Below are positions 32,883-36,182 of a DNA stretch of 36,182 bases, one piece after another. The number at the start of each line of letters is the position of its first letter. Position 1 is the first letter of the stretch. Source of the DNA: a bacterium. Lineage in GTDB: Bacteria > Actinomycetota > Acidimicrobiia > Spongiisociales > UBA5794. Location of the stretch: assembly GCA_024228555.1 (NCBI GenBank), contig JAAETI010000909.1:1-36182 (forward strand), in the 5' to 3' direction. The notes beneath the pieces were generated by a model that did no database searches, was not told the origin of the DNA, and was given only the letters and a program-made list of their open reading frames with translations. The position numbers and the translations under genes were made by a program.

Positions 32883-34033
32883 TAGAAGTCCGCTACGTGT
32901 TTCCGATAGGCACCAACGGCACCACGTAGCTCCTTGATGGTATCGCCACCGAACTTTCGCTGGATCTCGTTGGCGAGCACAAACGCGACCATTTGCTCGC
33001 CGACAATCGCGGCGGCAGGAACGGCGCACACATCGCTGCGCTCCCTGAAGGCCTTCTCTGCCTCCTTGGTAACCACATTGACAGTGTCCAGCGGCCGCAT
33101 GACAGTGGAGATCGGCTTCATTGCCGCCCGCACCCGTACAACATCCCCAATCGTCATTCCACCTTCGAGACCACCGGCGCGATTTGTCTTTCTCGTGAAC
33201 CCGCCGTCCTCGTGATATATCTCGTCATGGGCCGAAGAGCCGGGGGTGGCTGCCATCTCATACCCGTCACCGACTTCAACACCCTTGACGGCCTGGATCG
33301 ACATCATGGCCTCGCCAAGTGCGGCATCGAGGCGACGATCCCAGTGCACGTGTGAGCCGATCCCGATCGGAAGCCCATAGGCCAAGACCTCGAATACGCC
33401 ACCAAGCGTGTTCCGATCGTCCTTGGCCTTCTCGATTGCTGTGACCATCGCGGCCTCGGCATCCTTGTCGAAGGCTCGTACCGGCGAGGCATCTATCTCG
33501 GCCGAGTCAGCGGCAGTTGGCACAGGGGTGTCCACTACTGAAGCTTCGCCGATGGCGACGACATGGCTGACGATGTTGACGTCGATCGCGTTCAGCAAGG
33601 CTTTAGCGAGATAGCCGACAACGGTCCGAGCGGCAGTTTCTCGGGCCGATGCTCGTTCCAGTATGTCGCGCGCATCTCGGGTGTCGTACTTGATCATCCC
33701 TGCAAGATCAGCGTGGCCGGGTCGAGGCGTCTGCAGGGGCCGCTTGCTGGCGCCAGCAGCAGTCGACATCTCCCTTTCCCACTTCGGCCATTCAGTGTTG
33801 CGAACGATCACGGCGACCGGGCTGCCGAGGGTCTTGCCAAAACGGATCCCGCCCATGATCTCAATCTCGTCCTTCTCGAGTGCCATTCGCCGTCCCCTGC
33901 CAAGACCGAGACGACGTCTCGCCAACTCGGCGGCCAAGTCGTCTGCGGAAACGGCAAGGCCGGAGGGAAGACCCTCGACAATGGTCACAAGACCTGGGCC
34001 ATGGGATTCGCCGGCTGTTAGAAATCGGAGCAT
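32882..34033 (-). CDS. aroC: Chorismate synthase
   Basis: A 383-residue FMN-dependent enzyme for the last shikimate-pathway step. It starts MLRFLTAGESHGPG and has RRRLGLGRGRRM, SARETAARTVVGYLAKAL, GSHVHWDRRLDAALGEAMMSIQAVKGVE and GGLEGGMTIG. ATG 34033 has no ribosome binding site, but a TACTAT -10 box ends eight bases upstream, so it is probably translated from a leaderless mRNA. It is first of the aroC-aroB-peptidase-efp-nusB run. Confidence 0.95.
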   Translation of the reverse strand: MLRFLTAGESHGPGLVTIVEGLPSGLAVSADDLAAELARRRLGLGRGRRMALEKDEIEIMGGIRFGKTLGSPVAVIVRNTEWPKWEREMSTAAGASKRPLQTPRPGHADLAGMIKYDTRDARDILERASARETAARTVVGYLAKALLNAIDVNIVSHVVAIGEASVVDTPVPTAADSAEIDASPVRAFDKDAEAAMVTAIEKAKDDRNTLGGVFEVLAYGLPIGIGSHVHWDRRLDAALGEAMMSIQAVKGVEVGDGYEMAATPGSSAHDEIYHEDGGFTRKTNRAGGLEGGMTIGDVVRVRAAMKPISTVMRPLDTVNVVTKEAEKAFRERSDVCAVPAAAIVGEQMVAFVLANEIQRKFGGDTIKELRGAVGAYRKHVADF

Positions 34034-34041
34034 GACGCCCG

Positions 34042-34070
34042 ATAGTAGGCAGATTCCTGATGGGGTCGAC
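34042..34070 (-). promoter_or_regulatory. Predicted aroC promoter giving a leaderless mRNA
   Basis: TACTAT (34042-34047) and GTCGAC (34065-34070) on the minus strand are spaced by 17 bp. The -10 box ends eight bases before the aroC ATG, so the start point would fall on or next to the A of ATG. The lack of any ribosome binding site agrees. Confidence 0.5.
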
Positions 34071-34088
34071 GCACCCCCCATCGACTCG

Positions 34089-34126
34089 GCAATAAAGAGA
34101 GCGAAGGGCCTCTCGGCCCTTCGCTC
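34089..34126 (-). terminator. Intrinsic terminator after the prepilin peptidase gene
   Basis: GAGCGAAGGGCC (34099-34110) pairs with GGCCCTTCGCTC (34115-34126), a perfect 12-bp stem with a four-base loop. On the minus strand it is followed by TCTTTATT. It separates the mltG-aroE-peptidase transcript from the aroC promoter. Confidence 0.8.
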
Positions 34127-34159
34127 AGAAAGGGGTTTGGAATTGGCTAGCGCCCTAAT

Positions 34160-34283
34160 CCCGGGTGACGATTCCCCCCACCGTGAGAAGTCACACCCCC
34201 GTGTGCACCCGCTTTGCATCGCTGCTCGGCGAGTAGACGCATCATAGGCCCGGCAGTGACTAGTCCCAAGGACCGCCCCTCAT
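34160..34283. other. Structured intergenic segment, unclassified
   Basis: About 125 bases after the prepilin peptidase stop hold several inverted repeats. On the minus strand AGTCAC (near 34259) can pair with GTGACT (near 34190) around a nested TGCGTC/GATGCA stem; a CACAC/GTGTG hairpin competes. On the plus strand the loops contain runs of six and five C (near 34181 and 34195). No ORF with a ribosome binding site and no tRNA fits. It could be a small RNA or a long 3' end. I do not recognise it. Confidence 0.3.
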
Positions 34284-34982
34284 CTATGACGCACGGAGGT
34301 ACCAGTCGAGAAGTTCCTCCCCCCAAATCAGGGCGATCCAAGCTCCGACGACCAGATAGGGTCCGTAGGCGAACTTGGCGTCTCTCTTCTTCTTGGTGAG
34401 AGCCAGGAGCCCAACCGCGGCAACGCCACCCATCAGGATCGCGAGCACCGACCCGAGCATCAGGATGTTCCAACCCAGGTATCCGAGGAACAAGCCCAGA
34501 AGAAGGGCGAGCTTCACATCGCCCATCCCAAAGCCACCTCTGGCAACCAGGCCAACGGCCAGCAGGATCAGGAAGTAGACAACACCACCGAGAATGCCCC
34601 GCAGCAAAGCCGATGATCCGCCGTCGATGATCGCACCAATCACGAGGAGGGCTGCGCTCACACCCAAACCTGGGAACAAGACACGGTTCGGAATCAACTG
34701 ATGGTCGAGGTCGATAAGAGCCAGAGCGAGCGTCGCAGTCCCGAAGACCAGAAAGGCAGGGAGCACGGCCCAGCTATCGACGGTGCGTGTCACCAGCCAT
34801 CCATACGCAGCCCCAGTGAGCACGGCTGCCACCCACCACCCGACGGGTCGGGGCCGATCCTCAACACCCATCCGTGGTGGCACCACCTGCGCCAGCCACA
34901 CCGCAACTAGTCCCCCGATGGTCGAAACCACAACCGCTGCCAAGACCAGCGAAGTTGGTGCCTGCGTCGACACGAAACTCAT
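34284..34982 (-). CDS. Prepilin peptidase, A24 family, without methylation domain
   Basis: A 232-residue integral membrane aspartic peptidase with about seven or eight hydrophobic segments. The two catalytic aspartates are in ALIDLDHQLIPNR (Asp91) and GFGMGDVKLAL (Asp155, the GxGD motif). The N-terminal cytoplasmic domain with the cysteine pairs seen in full PilD proteins is lacking, so it would cut prepilin-type signals but not methylate them. No pilin or secretion ATPase gene is in the window. It lies between aroE and aroC, with ATG 34982 a few bases after aroE; this position is known in other Actinobacteria. Confidence 0.9.
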   Translation of the reverse strand: MSFVSTQAPTSLVLAAVVVSTIGGLVAVWLAQVVPPRMGVEDRPRPVGWWVAAVLTGAAYGWLVTRTVDSWAVLPAFLVFGTATLALALIDLDHQLIPNRVLFPGLGVSAALLVIGAIIDGGSSALLRGILGGVVYFLILLAVGLVARGGFGMGDVKLALLLGLFLGYLGWNILMLGSVLAILMGGVAAVGLLALTKKKRDAKFAYGPYLVVGAWIALIWGEELLDWYLRAS

Positions 34983-34997
34983 TTGTCTCCTCGTGGT

Positions 34998-35786
34998 CTA
35001 TGTCCGTCGCTCTAGTTCCGCCAGCGCTGCCGATCGAAACACGGAGGAGTCGACATCGACCCCTGTCCAGATGGCGAAGCTGCCGACCGCTTGGCCGACC
35101 AGCATGTCAAGACCATCCGCTACCGGAAGTCCCACGTTGCGAATCGCCGCGACTGATGGTGTCTCTGCGTCGCCATAGGACATATCGAGCAATCCGGCCG
35201 CTGACTCAAGGAGATACTCGGGAAGCGTCTCGCCGCCCATTCCCAACGACGTGGCATTTACCAACACCCCGCCAGGTATTGGATCGCCCCACGCAATGAC
35301 CTGGGCGCCTACTGCCACTCGCTCGACCATGGTCTGCGCCACCTCGGGACGACGCGCCACGACATAGAGTTCGTGCCCCTCAAGAGCGACTTGGGCGGCA
35401 GCCGAAGCGCCTCCTGCTCCCAGGATCACAACGGGTAGATCGATCGGAAGACACCCAACCTCCCAAGCGGACCGGATACCCAGGATGTCGGTGTTGTCAC
35501 CAAACAGCAGTCCCTCCTGCATCGAGAGCGTATTCACCGCCCCGGCCCGAGCCGCAGGCAACGAGATCTGGTCACACACGTCGTAGGCGACAATCTTGTG
35601 GGGCATGGTCACGTTGGCGCCGTCCAATCCGCCATTGCGAATCGAGACAACGCCGGTGAGAAACCCGTCGTGATCAACGTCGTGAGCGGTGTAGTCCCCT
35701 TCGATACCGGCGTTTGCGAACGCAGCCCGGTGCATGGCAGGCGACAGCGAGTGTCCTACCGGTGAACCGAAGATCGCCAGGTTCAC
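34998..35786 (-). CDS. aroE: Shikimate dehydrogenase
   Basis: A 262-residue NADP-dependent enzyme reducing 3-dehydroshikimate. It has FGSPVGHSLSPAMHRAAF (substrate serines), GANVTMPHK with catalytic Lys64, GDNTD with Asp100, the nucleotide loop ILGAGGASAAAQVAL, and NATSLGMG. ATG 35786 overlaps the mltG stop as ATGA. Confidence 0.95.
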   Translation of the reverse strand: MNLAIFGSPVGHSLSPAMHRAAFANAGIEGDYTAHDVDHDGFLTGVVSIRNGGLDGANVTMPHKIVAYDVCDQISLPAARAGAVNTLSMQEGLLFGDNTDILGIRSAWEVGCLPIDLPVVILGAGGASAAAQVALEGHELYVVARRPEVAQTMVERVAVGAQVIAWGDPIPGGVLVNATSLGMGGETLPEYLLESAAGLLDMSYGDAETPSVAAIRNVGLPVADGLDMLVGQAVGSFAIWTGVDVDSSVFRSAALAELERRT

Positions 35787-36182
35787 GGGGTTAGTACCCC
35801 TGCTTCCTTCGCTTCCGCTTTCTTCTGATTGTGCTCTTCGAGTGTCTCGCTGAAGCCGTGAGTTCCGTCCTCGCTGATCAGCACGTAGTAGAAGAACTCG
35901 GTCTCAGCCGGGCTGGCTGCGGCTTCGATCGAGGCGAGACGCACTCCCCCGATGGGCGTCGGCGGCAGATCCGGGTACAGATATGTGTTGTAAGGGCTGT
36001 CCACCTGAAGGTCTGCGTTGGTCACTTCGCCCGGGTTGACGCCGAGTGCGTAAATGATCGTCGCATCGATCTGCAACGCAATGCCCGCCTCGAGACGGTT
36101 CGTGATGACGGAAGCGACGACCGGCCGTTCCTCGTCGAGCTTCACTTCCTTCTCGATAAGTGAGGCAATGATCAAGCCGTCG
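35783..36182 (-). CDS. mltG: Endolytic transglycosylase MltG, C-terminal part (cut by window edge)
   Basis: The last ~133 residues of a YceG/MltG-family protein, open at the right edge. The visible part has the catalytic ASLIEKEV (catalytic Glu), ERPVVASVITNRL, QIDATIIYAL, SPYNTYLYPDLPPTPI and a C-terminal HGFSETLEEHNQ motif. MltG cuts new glycan strands in the periplasmic or outer-membrane-proximal side of the cell membrane and sets their length. The N-terminal membrane anchor and LysM-like part lie outside. The mltG-aroE order is common in Actinobacteria and other bacteria. Confidence 0.93.
   Translation of the reverse strand, partial: DGLIIASLIEKEVKLDEERPVVASVITNRLEAGIALQIDATIIYALGVNPGEVTNADLQVDSPYNTYLYPDLPPTPIGGVRLASIEAAASPAETEFFYYVLISEDGTHGFSETLEEHNQKKAEAKEAGVLTP

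Noticed and set aside
34160-34283. A c-di-GMP (GEMM) riboswitch, because of GATGCAAAGCGGG on the minus strand.
   Set aside because: Only this short block resembles GEMM; the other conserved blocks and the tetraloop arrangement are missing.
34160-34283. A tRNA gene in the gap before aroC.
   Set aside because: No GGTTCRANYCC T-arm and no 7-bp acceptor stem could be found on either strand.

Overview
The window is most simply read as a piece of an actinobacterial chromosome, probably from a marine or freshwater Acidimicrobiia-like lineage. Four things point that way. The 16S fragment at the left edge looks actinobacterial. The long minus-strand cluster keeps the typical actinobacterial order (mltG-aroE-aroC-aroB-pepP-efp-nusB-pyrR-pyrB-pyrC-pyrD-pyrF-mihF-gmk-rpoZ-coaBC-priA-def-fmt-rsmB-rpe-ribD). 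It contains an actinobacterial-type integration host factor (mihF). PriA has lost its helicase motifs, as is known for Actinobacteria. Base composition is high-GC and even; I see no insertion sequence, phage gene, tRNA or CRISPR array.

Layout. Positions 1-413 hold the 5' part of a 16S rRNA gene on the minus strand. Its leader (414-~715) has two similar hairpins, a boxA-like element and a good promoter (TTGCCT-N17-TATGAT). A plus-strand gene (1061-3361) encodes a secreted protein with three DUF11 repeats and an LPVTG cell-wall anchor. Everything else but one gene (a plus-strand PPK2-type polyphosphate kinase at 17496-18311) is on the minus strand. Read in transcription order from the right edge it is: mltG (cut by the edge), aroE, prepilin peptidase; aroC, aroB, pepP-like peptidase, efp, nusB; pyrR, pyrB, pyrC, pyrD, pyrF; mihF, gmk, rpoZ, coaBC, priA, def, fmt, rsmB; rpe and a REC-GGDEF regulator; ribD, ribE, ribBA, ribH under an FMN riboswitch; infC, rpmI, rplT, trmH-like methylase; pheS, pheT, argF, a 3-methyladenine glycosylase, tyrS and a 57-residue membrane protein.

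The genes serve core metabolism: aromatic amino acids, pyrimidines, riboflavin, coenzyme A, translation, N-formylmethionine handling and replication restart. Neighbours are packed with ATGA, GTGA, TGATG or TAGTG overlaps, which implies translational coupling over long stretches. Compared with the usual actinobacterial order several genes are missing from their expected places: carAB, metK, aroK, aroQ and most arg genes.

The most interesting material is in the 5' leaders. Upstream of pheST there is what looks like a complete ribosome-mediated attenuator: a leaderless 22-codon leader ORF with two Phe codons, a pause hairpin, an antiterminator and a terminator with seven U. Upstream of pyrR there is a PyrR-binding-type hairpin next to the ribosome binding site of a 27-codon upstream ORF whose stop overlaps a pyrR start (TGATG). 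infC appears to start at AUC behind a perfect AGGAGG and has a terminator-like hairpin in its leader. aroC appears to be leaderless. TyrRS has TLGW where the HIGH motif should be.
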